This document shows, in pieces, positions 1-6,278 of a stretch of 6,334 bases of DNA; the first letter of the stretch is position 1; each line of letters opens with the position of its first letter. The stretch is from Bacillota bacterium (GTDB lineage Bacteria > Bacillota > Clostridia > Acetivibrionales > JAKOSZ01). The notes beneath the pieces were generated by a model, which was given only the letters and a program-made list of their open reading frames with translations, had not been told where the DNA came from and ran no database searches. A program made the translations under genes and the position numbers. The stretch is taken from NCBI GenBank assembly GCA_029776555.1, contig JAKOSZ010000053.1, forward strand, positions 1 to 6,334, written 5' to 3'.

Positions 1-158
1 GAAGCTTCTACCTTTCCCTCTTGAAGGAGTAGATTTCCCACGATTTCTATGGCCTCATATTTATCCTTGGCCTCAGCTCCTAATATTATGCTGTTTTCCG
101 TCAAAATCTCCGCTGCTTTATCTTTCTTTTTTTCCCTTTTAAAGAAATTGAATGCCAT
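1..158 (-). CDS. mtlF: Mannitol-specific PTS EIIA component MtlF, N-terminal part (cut by window edge)
   Basis: This is the first 52 codons of a small cytoplasmic phosphocarrier that would take phosphate from HPr and hand it to the EIIB domain of MtlA. The visible protein starts MAFNFFKREKKK and then runs into EILTENSIIL (residues 17-26) and KYEAIEIVGNLLLQEGKV (residues 33-50). That matches the ENI-x-L ... K-x-EAI ... G-x-LL-x-x-G-x-V opening of the mannitol/fructose EIIA family. The catalytic histidine (usually near residue 60-65) lies outside the window. The start is ATG at 158, one base after the mtlR stop. Its GGAGGG site sits inside the last mtlR codons, with a 5-6 base spacer, so translation is probably coupled to mtlR. 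The lysine-rich stretch of about 13 residues before the family core is longer than usual. MtlA here lacks its own EIIA domain, which fits a separate MtlF. Family assignment is firm despite the truncation. Confidence 0.87.
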   Translation of the reverse strand, partial: MAFNFFKREKKKDKAAEILTENSIILGAEAKDKYEAIEIVGNLLLQEGKVEA

Positions 159-159
159 A

Positions 160-2250
160 TTAACCCTCCGTTTTTCTGCTAATTTTAATCAATTCCTTTA
201 TTAGATCTGTACCTGAACCTTTCTTTAAAAGCTGAAGCCAACGGGAATTTTCCAGAAGGGCAATGCTTATTTTCCCCATGATATCCGCGGCCTCCGCCTG
301 GGGTCTTTCAGGTAGCAGCATAACGAGAATCGTTTCTACCTCTTCCATTTTACCATCCATATTTTGCATTGGAATAGGATTTTTAAGCCTATATACGGCT
401 AAAAAGGGCTTGCCGACACCCTTGGTCCTTGTGTGAAGTATGGAGACGGATGTGCCCGGAACCGCACAGCCCCCGATTTTTTCTCGGTTTTCCAGAGCCC
501 TTGCTATTTCTTCGAAGTTGGCGTCGGGAATCCCTTCTCTTAGCAACCGTATCAGCACTTTCAGCAGCTCGTCCTTATCCTTTGCGTAAACACCATCCTT
601 TAATACGAAGCTTTGAATGAGGTCTAAGAGAATTTGACTCCGGAGCTCCTCCCCTTGCTTTTCCCTATTTTCACCGGGCGATAAAGTACTTACAAAACTC
701 TTTTCAAATATCTTTATCTGCTCCCTGAGCTTTTCCACATCTGCCTCATCCAGCAGGGGCGAGACCTGGATCACTTGCAGGGAATCGCTCTCAAAGGGCA
801 CCGTGCTTATGACGGTTTTGACATTGGGGTACTTGGCAAGGGAGCTGTCCAAGTCCAAAAAGGACACCACGTCCACTATGTTTAGCTGGGGCAGCTCCTT
901 TTGCAATCGGCTGGCCAGCATTTGGGCACTGCCGATGCCGCTGGCACAGGCCAGTATCACGGGAAGTTTTTTGTAGCGCTTCCGCTCTAGGGCAGCTCCT
1001 ATGTGAAGGGCTATGTAGCCTATTTCCGATTCCGGAATTGTCAGGCCGTACTTTTCCTCCAGGCTCCTTACGGAGCCGGCAGCTACTTCCATCAGCTCCC
1101 CGTACTCCTCTTTTAGCTGGGAAAGCAGAGGATTCCTGATGTCCATGCCGAGTTTCAGCCTTGATATGGCCGGTTTTAGATGTAGGATCAGGCCTTCCAG
1201 GGCGACTATGTCCCCTGACAAGTCTTCGCCCAGCTGCTTTCCCGCATGGGCCAGAATATCGCGGGCCATCCGGGCCACCTCGAAATTGTCCGGGGCGAAA
1301 AACTCGTTTGCCAGGTGGGAGCTGCGAAGCTTGGCCCCTAAGAGGTGCATGGTGATGTAGCCCATCTCCTCTTCAGGGATTCTCACGCCGAAAGTTTTTT
1401 CTAGCCTCTTTCCTAGTTTTTCGGCCAGCTTAAACTCCCTCGCTGCTTTGAGGGTTGAGAGGATGCTTGCCTCCATGCTTATAGACTCGCCGCTCCTCAG
1501 GCGCTCCATGGCCAGGGCTATGTGAACCATCAGGCCAATGTAGGCGCTGTCGGCCAGGGGAAACTGCAGCTCAGCCAGGATTTCCCCAAGGGCCCCCTCT
1601 ATATCCTCAATCAGCTTCGCATCCACCAGTTTTAGCAGCCGATTTTTGACCTCATCGGAAATGCTAAAGGCAGCGCTTGCTTGATCTTGTTTTGCCGGGA
1701 GTTTGTCCTTTAAGATGCTGATGAGCTGGCCTTCATCGAAGTTTTTGTAAAAAAGGTCCGTTACCAGCTGCCGTATGCCCTTTTCGGGCCCTTCCACCCA
1801 CACGCCCACCCCCGGACGGCGCATGAGTTTCAGGCCGTACTTTGAGAAAATGTGTTCACAGGCGTCCATGTCATAGCTAACTGTAGCCTCGGTTACCTGG
1901 TACTGCAGGGCAAAGCTCAAGAGCTTTTGGGGCTCCTTGTGCTCCAGCAGGGAGAGCATTATGAGCTGCTGCCGCTCTTTCGGGGAAAGCCTTGGGGCCA
2001 CATAATGCGATGCCAGCTTTTCCCTGAGCCTCTCGATGTTTTGCCGCTCTCCCATGAGTGACATGCCCACACCGGCCTTGCTCTCAAGACTAAGCCCAAA
2101 GGCCTTTAGCTTCCGGGAAACGGAGGAGCTGTCCCTGAGCACGGTCCGGCGGCTGACAGCAAGGCGCCTTGCCAGTTCCCCGGCGGTGCTGGGTCCTTCC
2201 AGCAGGATACTTAGCATTTTAATCTCTCTATCAGTAAAGTCCACGGCCAT
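160..2250 (-). CDS. mtlR: PTS-regulated transcriptional activator of the mannitol operon, MtlR
   Basis: This is a cytoplasmic DNA-binding activator of the BglG/LicR-like group. Its activity is set by PTS phosphorylation, so the operon responds to mannitol. Domains, counted from the ATG at 2250 (696 residues): N-terminal HTH about 5-60 (ELARRLAVSRRTVLRD at 25-40); second Mga-like HTH about 90-150; PRD1 about 195-310 with H243 and H302; PRD2 about 320-425 with H357 and H416; EIIB-like domain about 428-515 with C435 in ACASGIGSAQ; EIIA-like domain about 535-690 with H606 in ILHTRTKG. In Bacillus MtlR, PRD2 histidines, the EIIB-like cysteine and an EIIA-like histidine are the known control sites. 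All have counterparts here. An in-frame ATG at 2304 would add 18 residues, but those codons cover a terminator-like hairpin. The 2250 start has GGGAG five bases upstream and gives the usual family length (Bacillus MtlR is about 694-697 residues). The gene lies between mtlA and mtlF in the classic order. Confidence 0.94.
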   Translation of the reverse strand: MAVDFTDREIKMLSILLEGPSTAGELARRLAVSRRTVLRDSSSVSRKLKAFGLSLESKAGVGMSLMGERQNIERLREKLASHYVAPRLSPKERQQLIMLSLLEHKEPQKLLSFALQYQVTEATVSYDMDACEHIFSKYGLKLMRRPGVGVWVEGPEKGIRQLVTDLFYKNFDEGQLISILKDKLPAKQDQASAAFSISDEVKNRLLKLVDAKLIEDIEGALGEILAELQFPLADSAYIGLMVHIALAMERLRSGESISMEASILSTLKAAREFKLAEKLGKRLEKTFGVRIPEEEMGYITMHLLGAKLRSSHLANEFFAPDNFEVARMARDILAHAGKQLGEDLSGDIVALEGLILHLKPAISRLKLGMDIRNPLLSQLKEEYGELMEVAAGSVRSLEEKYGLTIPESEIGYIALHIGAALERKRYKKLPVILACASGIGSAQMLASRLQKELPQLNIVDVVSFLDLDSSLAKYPNVKTVISTVPFESDSLQVIQVSPLLDEADVEKLREQIKIFEKSFVSTLSPGENREKQGEELRSQILLDLIQSFVLKDGVYAKDKDELLKVLIRLLREGIPDANFEEIARALENREKIGGCAVPGTSVSILHTRTKGVGKPFLAVYRLKNPIPMQNMDGKMEEVETILVMLLPERPQAEAADIMGKISIALLENSRWLQLLKKGSGTDLIKELIKISRKTEG

Positions 2251-2255
2251 CCCTT

Positions 2256-2260
2256 CTCCC
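2256..2260 (-). promoter_or_regulatory. Ribosome binding site that decides the mtlR start
   Basis: GGGAG (minus strand) lies five bases before the ATG at 2250, just after the U tract of the intercistronic hairpin. The competing ATG at 2304 has only a weak GTGAG-like stretch upstream. This supports translation from 2250. Confidence 0.7.
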
Positions 2261-2261
2261 G

Positions 2262-2294
2262 AAAAAAGTAGAGTAACAGCTAAGCTGTTACTCT
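2262..2294 (-). terminator. Terminator-like hairpin between mtlA and mtlR (possible attenuator)
   Basis: On the transcribed strand, AGAGTAACAGC (2294-2284), loop TTA, and GCTGTTACTCT (2280-2270) form a perfect 11-bp stem with a 3-base loop. It is followed two bases later by TTTTTT (2267-2262). This has the form of a rho-independent terminator, of moderate strength because only five of the eleven pairs are G-C. It lies 17 bases after the mtlA stop and ends 11 bases before the mtlR ATG at 2250. Because mtlR and mtlF follow on the same strand with no clear promoter of their own, the likely effect is partial termination, making more mtlA than mtlR/mtlF message. An alternative is a barrier to 3' exonucleases that stabilises mtlA mRNA after processing. 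The structure is seen; the function is inferred. Confidence 0.75.
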
Positions 2295-2311
2295 TATTAT
2301 CCATTATTTGC

Positions 2312-3679
2312 TCACTTTTTCAAGTTTTCTACAATTTCATCGTATATGGGGTTGTTCACAAAGGCCTCTATGAAGATGTGCTCGGAGTCGGGCGACGCGG
2401 CCCGAACCCTTTCCGATAGCTCCCTGTGGGCTATGACTATATCAGCATCCCCGGGTATTTCGTTGATTGCCGTGTTGATGACCTGAATGTCAAGGCCGGC
2501 TTCCCTTATCTTCCTCCTGAGGACGGAAGCGCCCATGGCAGAAGAGCCCATGCCCCCGTCACAGGCAAAGACTATTTTCTTTACGGCCTGCTCCTTGGAG
2601 ATGGCGCTGTAGGCCTTCCTGCCTTTGAGCTCATCCACTCTCAGTTGGGCATCTTGGATGCCCTCATCTTCAAAGCTGCCGAAGCGCTTCAGGAGCAGGG
2701 ATGACACCAGGAATGAGACTACGGCAGATATGCCTATGCCTGCCAGCACCGGGAAGTAGCCGCCCTTCGGGGTCATGGCCAGTTCCGCAAAGATGCTGCC
2801 CGGCGAGGGAGTTGCCACAAGGCCCGCTCCCAGGAGCACGAAGGTAAAGACGCCTGCCCCGCCGCCAAGGATTACCGCCAGCAACAGTATGGGGTTCATC
2901 AATACGTAGGGGAAGTAGATCTCGTGGATTCCGCCGAAAAAGTGAATTATTATGGCACCGGGCGCCGACTCCTTGGCCATTCCCTTGCCCACCAGCCAGT
3001 ATGCTAAAAGCACGCCCAGGCCGGGACCGGGATTTGTCTCCAGCAGGAAGAAGATGGATTTGCCCATTTGCGTTACCTGCTCCACGCCCAGGGGGCCCAA
3101 TATGCCGTGGTTTATGGCGTTATTTAAAAACAGTATCTTGGCCGGTTCTATGAAGATAGATGCCAGGGGCAGGAGGCCCGCATTTACTATGGCTTCCACC
3201 GCTGCGGCTAAGACCCTGTTTAAGCCAAGGACCACGGGGCCTATAACCACGTAAGCCAGTAAGGTGATCAGCATGCCTATGATTCCTGCAGAAAAGTTGT
3301 TGATGAGCATCTCAAAGCCGGCGGGTATTTTGTCCTGCACCGCCTCGTCGAACTTTTTGATGACATAACCGCCCAAAGGTCCCATCACCATTGCACCTAA
3401 GAACATGGGTATGTCGGAACCGACTATAACTCCCATCGTAGCTACTGCTCCCACTACCCCGCCCCGGGTGTCGTGAACCATCTTTCCGCCGGTGTACCCG
3501 ATGAGCAGGGGGAGAAGATAGGTAATCATTGGGCCAACTAGGGTTCCCAGGTGCTCGTTAGGTGTCCAGCCGGTAGGAATGAAAAATGCCGTAATGAGTC
3601 CCCAAGCAATAAAGGCACCGATGTTGGGCATAACCATGCCGCTTAAAAACCTTCCGAAAGCCTGAATCTGAGCTCTCAT
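2312..3679 (-). CDS. mtlA: Mannitol-specific PTS permease, EIICB component MtlA
   Basis: This inner-membrane transporter brings in D-mannitol and phosphorylates it to mannitol 1-phosphate. The 455 residues hold an EIIC channel (about 1-335) and a cytoplasmic EIIB domain (about 366-455). EIIC marks are FGRFLSGMVMPNIGAFIAWG (8-27), INHGILGPLG (189-198, with H191) and GGIHEIYFPYV (249-259, with E253, the conserved substrate-site motif). Hydrophobic segments lie near 14-34, 48-64, 75-100, 130-152, 218-230, 262-292 and 308-330. EIIB carries the phosphorylated cysteine C373 in FACDGGMGSSAMGAS. The EIIA domain present in the 637-residue Escherichia coli protein is missing, and is supplied by mtlF two genes downstream. 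The ATG at 3679 is preceded by a strong GGGGAGG about eight bases upstream. The N terminus is slightly shorter than in Bacillus homologues. First gene of the operon. Confidence 0.97.
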   Translation of the reverse strand: MRAQIQAFGRFLSGMVMPNIGAFIAWGLITAFFIPTGWTPNEHLGTLVGPMITYLLPLLIGYTGGKMVHDTRGGVVGAVATMGVIVGSDIPMFLGAMVMGPLGGYVIKKFDEAVQDKIPAGFEMLINNFSAGIIGMLITLLAYVVIGPVVLGLNRVLAAAVEAIVNAGLLPLASIFIEPAKILFLNNAINHGILGPLGVEQVTQMGKSIFFLLETNPGPGLGVLLAYWLVGKGMAKESAPGAIIIHFFGGIHEIYFPYVLMNPILLLAVILGGGAGVFTFVLLGAGLVATPSPGSIFAELAMTPKGGYFPVLAGIGISAVVSFLVSSLLLKRFGSFEDEGIQDAQLRVDELKGRKAYSAISKEQAVKKIVFACDGGMGSSAMGASVLRRKIREAGLDIQVINTAINEIPGDADIVIAHRELSERVRAASPDSEHIFIEAFVNNPIYDEIVENLKK

Positions 3680-3706
3680 AATACTAACCTCCCCACAATT
3701 TTTTTG

Positions 3707-3755
3707 AATATATTAAGTAATGTCATCAAGGGATAGCGACAATACTTAATATATT
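3707..3755 (-). promoter_or_regulatory. Large inverted repeat in the mtlA leader (operator or mRNA stem-loop)
   Basis: The arms 3707-3724 and 3738-3755 are complementary over 17 of 18 positions (plus strand AATATATTAAGTAATGTC and GACAATACTTAATATATT, one mismatch at 3720/3742). A 13-base spacer ATCAAGGGATAGC separates them. The outer 13 bp are perfect. The element lies between the candidate promoter and the mtlA ribosome binding site, so it would form a stem near the 5' end of the transcript. No U tract follows on the mtlA strand (CAAAAAAATT follows instead), so it is not a terminator. The inner TTGTC/GACA ends recall the outer parts of the MtlR operator consensus as I remember it (TTGNCACA-N4-TGTGNCAA), but the spacing does not fit. 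Binding by MtlR or by another regulator is therefore only a possibility. Confidence 0.65.
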
Positions 3756-3774
3756 TTGATATTTCTGTACCTTT

Positions 3775-3803
3775 ATTATAAGGGCTTTATGTATGTAAGG
3801 CAA
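3775..3803 (-). promoter_or_regulatory. Candidate sigma-A promoter for the mtl operon
   Basis: On the minus strand, the -35 is TTGCCT (3803-3798, 4 of 6 matches to TTGACA) and the -10 is TATAAT (3780-3775, 6 of 6), with an ideal 17-base spacer. Transcription would start near 3768, about 90 bases before the mtlA ATG. The inverted repeat then falls at roughly +13 to +62. The strong -10 and weaker -35 would suit an activator-assisted promoter. A possible partial MtlR half-site, ATGTCACT (3843-3836), lies upstream at about -70 but is weak. No promoter mapping is available. Confidence 0.65.
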
Positions 3804-3855
3804 GCTGAAGATGTTAAACGGGGAGGGCTCTAGTAAGTGACATTATTTAATAACT

Positions 3856-4533
3856 TTAGAGGTTTATGATCCCGAGGACCTGGGGCCAGCATCCACCGTA
3901 GGGGCCCGGATATTCCAGGAAAATCCTGGTGAGGCCTATGACGAAGTAGCTCTCTCTCGTATTTAGCAGCTGCCGCAACTCCTTCAGACGGCTTGAAAGC
4001 TTGCCGGGATTTTCCCGGATAAAATCCTGAAAGCTCTTGTGCCACATGAAGTCAGTTACCATCCAGTTGTAGTTTAAGTTGCCCAATATATCCTCAAAAA
4101 CCATGCGGGCCTCGTATTCCAGGGGGTTATAGGGGTTTCGCCTGAAGTTCAGATCCTTTACCACTGCCTTTATGAGGCCCAGGGTCCTGCCGCGGCTGAA
4201 AATGGAATCGACGGAGTCGTCCACCAGGGATCTCAGGAGTTTCACCCTTTCCGTTTCATCCAACACTTTTACCAGCCGGGGCAATACCTGCGGGTTTCTC
4301 ACGAAGAATCGGTCTTCGGGCCTGGGTGCCGTGCCCCACCAATCGTTGAGTACCAGTTCGGTAACCCCGAATACCTCGAAAATCTTTTCTTCCTGGGCAA
4401 AGATATCCGATTGATATACAGGCATGGGCCTTATCCAGCGGTGGTTTTCATCGATGCCAACCAGATTGACCCTGGTGTTGTACAGCTTGGAGATGGCCAG
4501 CAAGGTAAAGCTGGTCTTGCCCTGATTTTCCAT
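3856..4533 (-). CDS. Dual OB-fold-like protein of unknown function
   Basis: A 225-residue soluble protein with no signal peptide or membrane segment. The N-terminal LLAISKLYNTRVNLVGID followed by WIRPMPV (11-39) resembles the opening of dual OB-domain proteins, where a short strand, an R-x-x-x-x-G-I stretch and a WIRP motif recur. The later NYNWMVTDFMWHKSF (154-168) and YFVIGLTRIF ... WPQVLGII (196-223) resemble the second-OB pattern of VTD-x-x-W, GLTR and W-x-QV-x-GI. The middle (85-130) is charged and probably helical. No catalytic motif is visible. Function is unknown; OB folds often bind nucleic acid or oligosaccharide. A GTG at 4539 would add two residues, but GGAGG (4545-4541) would be only one base from it. 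It stands seven bases from the ATG at 4533, which is therefore the start. The gene points the same way as mtlA, with 176 bases between, but mtlA has its own promoter and no functional link is evident. The family call is from motif memory. Confidence 0.6.
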   Translation of the reverse strand: MENQGKTSFTLLAISKLYNTRVNLVGIDENHRWIRPMPVYQSDIFAQEEKIFEVFGVTELVLNDWWGTAPRPEDRFFVRNPQVLPRLVKVLDETERVKLLRSLVDDSVDSIFSRGRTLGLIKAVVKDLNFRRNPYNPLEYEARMVFEDILGNLNYNWMVTDFMWHKSFQDFIRENPGKLSSRLKELRQLLNTRESYFVIGLTRIFLEYPGPYGGCWPQVLGIINL

Positions 4534-4558
4534 AAGCACCCCTCCGTTACAAAGTAAT

Positions 4559-4585
4559 CTGCGGCATTCATTTGCAGCACCGCAG
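4559..4585 (-). other. Small stem-loop in the leader of the dual-OB-like gene
   Basis: On the gene's strand CTGCGG (4585-4580) and CCGCAG (4564-4559) form a perfect G-C-rich 6-bp stem with a 15-base loop. It ends 13 bases before the GGAGG site. It could modulate translation, or be chance. Confidence 0.3.
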
Positions 4586-4608
4586 TCTATTTTTGTGCTA
4601 GACCAACA

Positions 4609-4624
4609 AAGCCTGACAAGGCTT
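4609..4624. repeat. Short perfect inverted repeat
   Basis: AAGCCT (4609-4614) and AGGCTT (4619-4624) pair perfectly around a GACA tetraloop. No T tract follows on either strand, so a terminator role is unlikely. It lies about 75 bases upstream of the dual-OB-like gene and could be an operator or chance. Confidence 0.35.
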
Positions 4625-4861
4625 ACAATCCCGGTTGTTTTAATATATTATTGGAGGCCGCTAAATATTATCACTTTTTGTAGGATTAAAGGTTTATAGG
4701 TCCTTGACTATGGCATTTTATAAACACCAAGCAAAAGCACATATGCCATGAAAACTTTAAGTAACAACTGGCAAATCTCGAATTCAGGATCTAAGACAAT
4801 AAAAGGGCAGCTTAACTATTTAGACAGCCCGAGGCATCACATACAGTATGAGATCGGCAAG

Positions 4862-4890
4862 TATACATTAGGCAGGTTTTTTGGTATGAT
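4862..4890 (+). promoter_or_regulatory. Candidate extended -10 promoter for the flavoprotein gene
   Basis: The -10 is TATGAT (4885-4890, 5 of 6 matches), preceded by TG at 4882-4883 as in extended -10 promoters. The -35-like TATACA (4862-4867, 4 of 6) lies 17 bases upstream. Transcription would start near 4897, giving a leader of about 94 bases. Confidence 0.5.
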
Positions 4891-4990
4891 AGCTTTATAG
4901 TAGCAAAGGGTTTTTACACGCTTAGCTTGCGACTTACTGAATAATCCAGTTTGGCTGGAAAGTATAACGAAAGACATAGGAGAGATATAA

Positions 4991-6235
4991 ATGTCCGATA
5001 TAAGGCCTTTGAAAGTCTTTGTGATAGGCGGCGGGGCCTCCGGTATGATGGCCGCCCTTGCGGCCCGCTATAAGGGCGCCGATGTGACCATCCTGGAGCG
5101 GAATCCGAGGGTGGGGAAGAAAATACTGGCCACCGGCAACGGGCGCTGCAACTACACCAATGTCAATCTAAGCGCGAACTGCTACCACGGCAAAAATCCA
5201 GACTTCGTATACGGTGCCCTTTCGGCCTTTGATGTGTCAAAGACCATCGGCTTTTTTGAAAAGTTGGGAATCGCTCCCCGCGTTGAAGAAGGCGGAAAGG
5301 TCTTTCCCATGTCGGGCCAGGCTTCCAGCGTCCTTGACCTGCTGCGGTACGAACTGGAGAAAACCGGTGTGAATGTCATCTGCGAGGCCTTCGTAAAAGA
5401 TGTGAAGAAAACAAAGAAGGGTTTTCGCCTTCAGCTGGAAGATGGGAGGAGCCTCGAAGCCGACAGGGTCATCCTGGCCTGCGGCGGCAAGGCCATGCCT
5501 TCGACAGGTTCTGACGGCAACGGATACGATTTGGCCAGGAAACTAGGGCACAAGATCGTCGATATTTTCCCGGCCCTGGTCCAGCTCAAGCTTGAAGGCA
5601 ACTTTTTCAAGCAGATAGACGGAGTCAAATTTGTGGGCACTGCCGAGGTCCTGTCCGGCGGAAAGGCGCTGGCCAGGGACAGGGGGGATATCCTCTTTGC
5701 CAATTACGGCGTGTCGGGACCCCCGATCCTGCAAATTAGCCGAAAGGCCGGGGAATTGCTCCAGGAGAAAAGAGAGGCCCTTTTGAAGATATCCATCATA
5801 GATGATATGACCCAAAAGGAACTTGATGGATTTTTGGAAAAGCGCTTTAAGCATATGCCTGAGAGAAGCCTGGATTTTAGCCTGGTGGGATTTGTCAACA
5901 AGCGGCTCATACCCGTCTTGTTAAAGGAGTCGGGTATTGAAAACATAAAAATGCCGGTCAGGGAGCTATCGGCCCAGGATAGGGGAAAGATCATCAGCAT
6001 ACTTACCGACTGGAGCTTTAAGATAAGGGGAACCAAGTCCTGGCCAAGTGCCCAGGTCACCGCAGGGGGCGTTGATACTGACCAGATAGACCCCTTTACC
6101 ATGGAATCTGCCCTGGTTAAGGGCCTGTACTTTTGCGGTGAAATCGTGGACATAGACGGCGCCTGCGGGGGCTTCAACCTCCAATGGGCCTGGTCTTCAG
6201 GATATGTGGCCGGGTCAAGCGCCGCAAGTAGATAA
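4991..6235 (+). CDS. HI0933/YhiN/BaiN-family FAD-dependent oxidoreductase
   Basis: A 414-residue cytoplasmic flavoprotein, full length for its family (about 400-420). The N-terminal Rossmann dinucleotide fold has GGGASGMMAA (13-22) and the acidic end of the second strand at ILERNPRVGKK (34-44). The family signature ATGNGRCNYTN follows at 47-57. Further marks are KVFPMSGQASSVLDLL (103-118), ACGGKAMPSTGSDG (163-176), FANYGVSGPPILQIS (236-250) and the C-terminal flavin-contacting FCGEIVDIDGACGGFNLQWA (381-400). Residues about 195-350 form the inserted domain typical of HI0933 proteins. Most members have no proven substrate. BaiN of bile-acid-converting clostridia is one studied relative, and others are labelled aminoacetone oxidase family. 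Nothing here argues for a bile-acid role, as no bai genes are adjacent. The start is ATG at 4991, with AGGAGA seven bases upstream. It has its own promoter candidate and is divergent from the mannitol side. Confidence 0.93.
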   Translation: MSDIRPLKVFVIGGGASGMMAALAARYKGADVTILERNPRVGKKILATGNGRCNYTNVNLSANCYHGKNPDFVYGALSAFDVSKTIGFFEKLGIAPRVEEGGKVFPMSGQASSVLDLLRYELEKTGVNVICEAFVKDVKKTKKGFRLQLEDGRSLEADRVILACGGKAMPSTGSDGNGYDLARKLGHKIVDIFPALVQLKLEGNFFKQIDGVKFVGTAEVLSGGKALARDRGDILFANYGVSGPPILQISRKAGELLQEKREALLKISIIDDMTQKELDGFLEKRFKHMPERSLDFSLVGFVNKRLIPVLLKESGIENIKMPVRELSAQDRGKIISILTDWSFKIRGTKSWPSAQVTAGGVDTDQIDPFTMESALVKGLYFCGEIVDIDGACGGFNLQWAWSSGYVAGSSAASR

Positions 6236-6278
6236 AAAGGCAAGGGTAGTGCAGCCTTTCACTAAATAAGGCCAAGCG

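Larger units (their letters stand above)
4534..4990. other. Divergent intergenic region of 457 bases
   Basis: This AT-rich stretch separates the dual-OB-like gene (minus) from the flavoprotein gene (plus). It holds the minus-gene ribosome binding site (4545-4541), two small stem-loops near that gene (4559-4585 and 4609-4624), and an AT palindrome TAATATATTA (4641-4650). A loose inverted repeat ATGGCA/TGCCAT lies at 4710-4715 and 4744-4749, and the plus-gene promoter candidate at 4862-4890. No convincing -35/-10 pair was found for the minus-strand gene. A plus-strand open frame of 50 codons (4748-4900) has no ribosome binding site and overlaps the candidate promoter, so it is not called. No tRNA or recognised riboswitch was seen. 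Confidence 0.6.

Noticed and set aside
126..132. A AAA AAG in-frame heptamer in mtlF (minus strand), like the dnaX -1 frameshift site.
   Set aside because: A -1 shift here meets a stop after two codons, and no stimulatory structure was seen. It falls in a lysine-rich stretch where such runs arise easily.
2036..2419. A 127-codon plus-strand open frame opposite mtlR and the end of mtlA.
   Set aside because: It runs across the mtlA-mtlR junction and the hairpin on the opposite strand, and its translation resembles no protein family.
3811..3826. ATGTTAAACGGGGAGG upstream of mtlA as a catabolite response element.
   Set aside because: The CG is shifted by one base against the cre consensus and the right half does not match.
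3804..3855. Terminator for the dual-OB-like gene upstream of the mtlA promoter.
   Set aside because: Only a weak AT palindrome (TTATTAAATAA) is present, with no stable G-C stem or T tract.
4704..4724. TTGACT ... TATAAA as a plus-strand promoter.
   Set aside because: The spacer is only nine bases, far from the 16-18 needed.
4748..4900. A 50-codon plus-strand open frame beginning MKTLSNNWQI in the divergent spacer.
   Set aside because: It has no ribosome binding site, no recognisable family, and overlaps the best promoter candidate of the downstream gene. An open frame of this size is expected by chance.
5704..6243. A 179-codon minus-strand open frame antisense to the flavoprotein gene.
   Set aside because: It is a shadow frame of the well-supported plus-strand gene, with low-complexity composition and no family motif.
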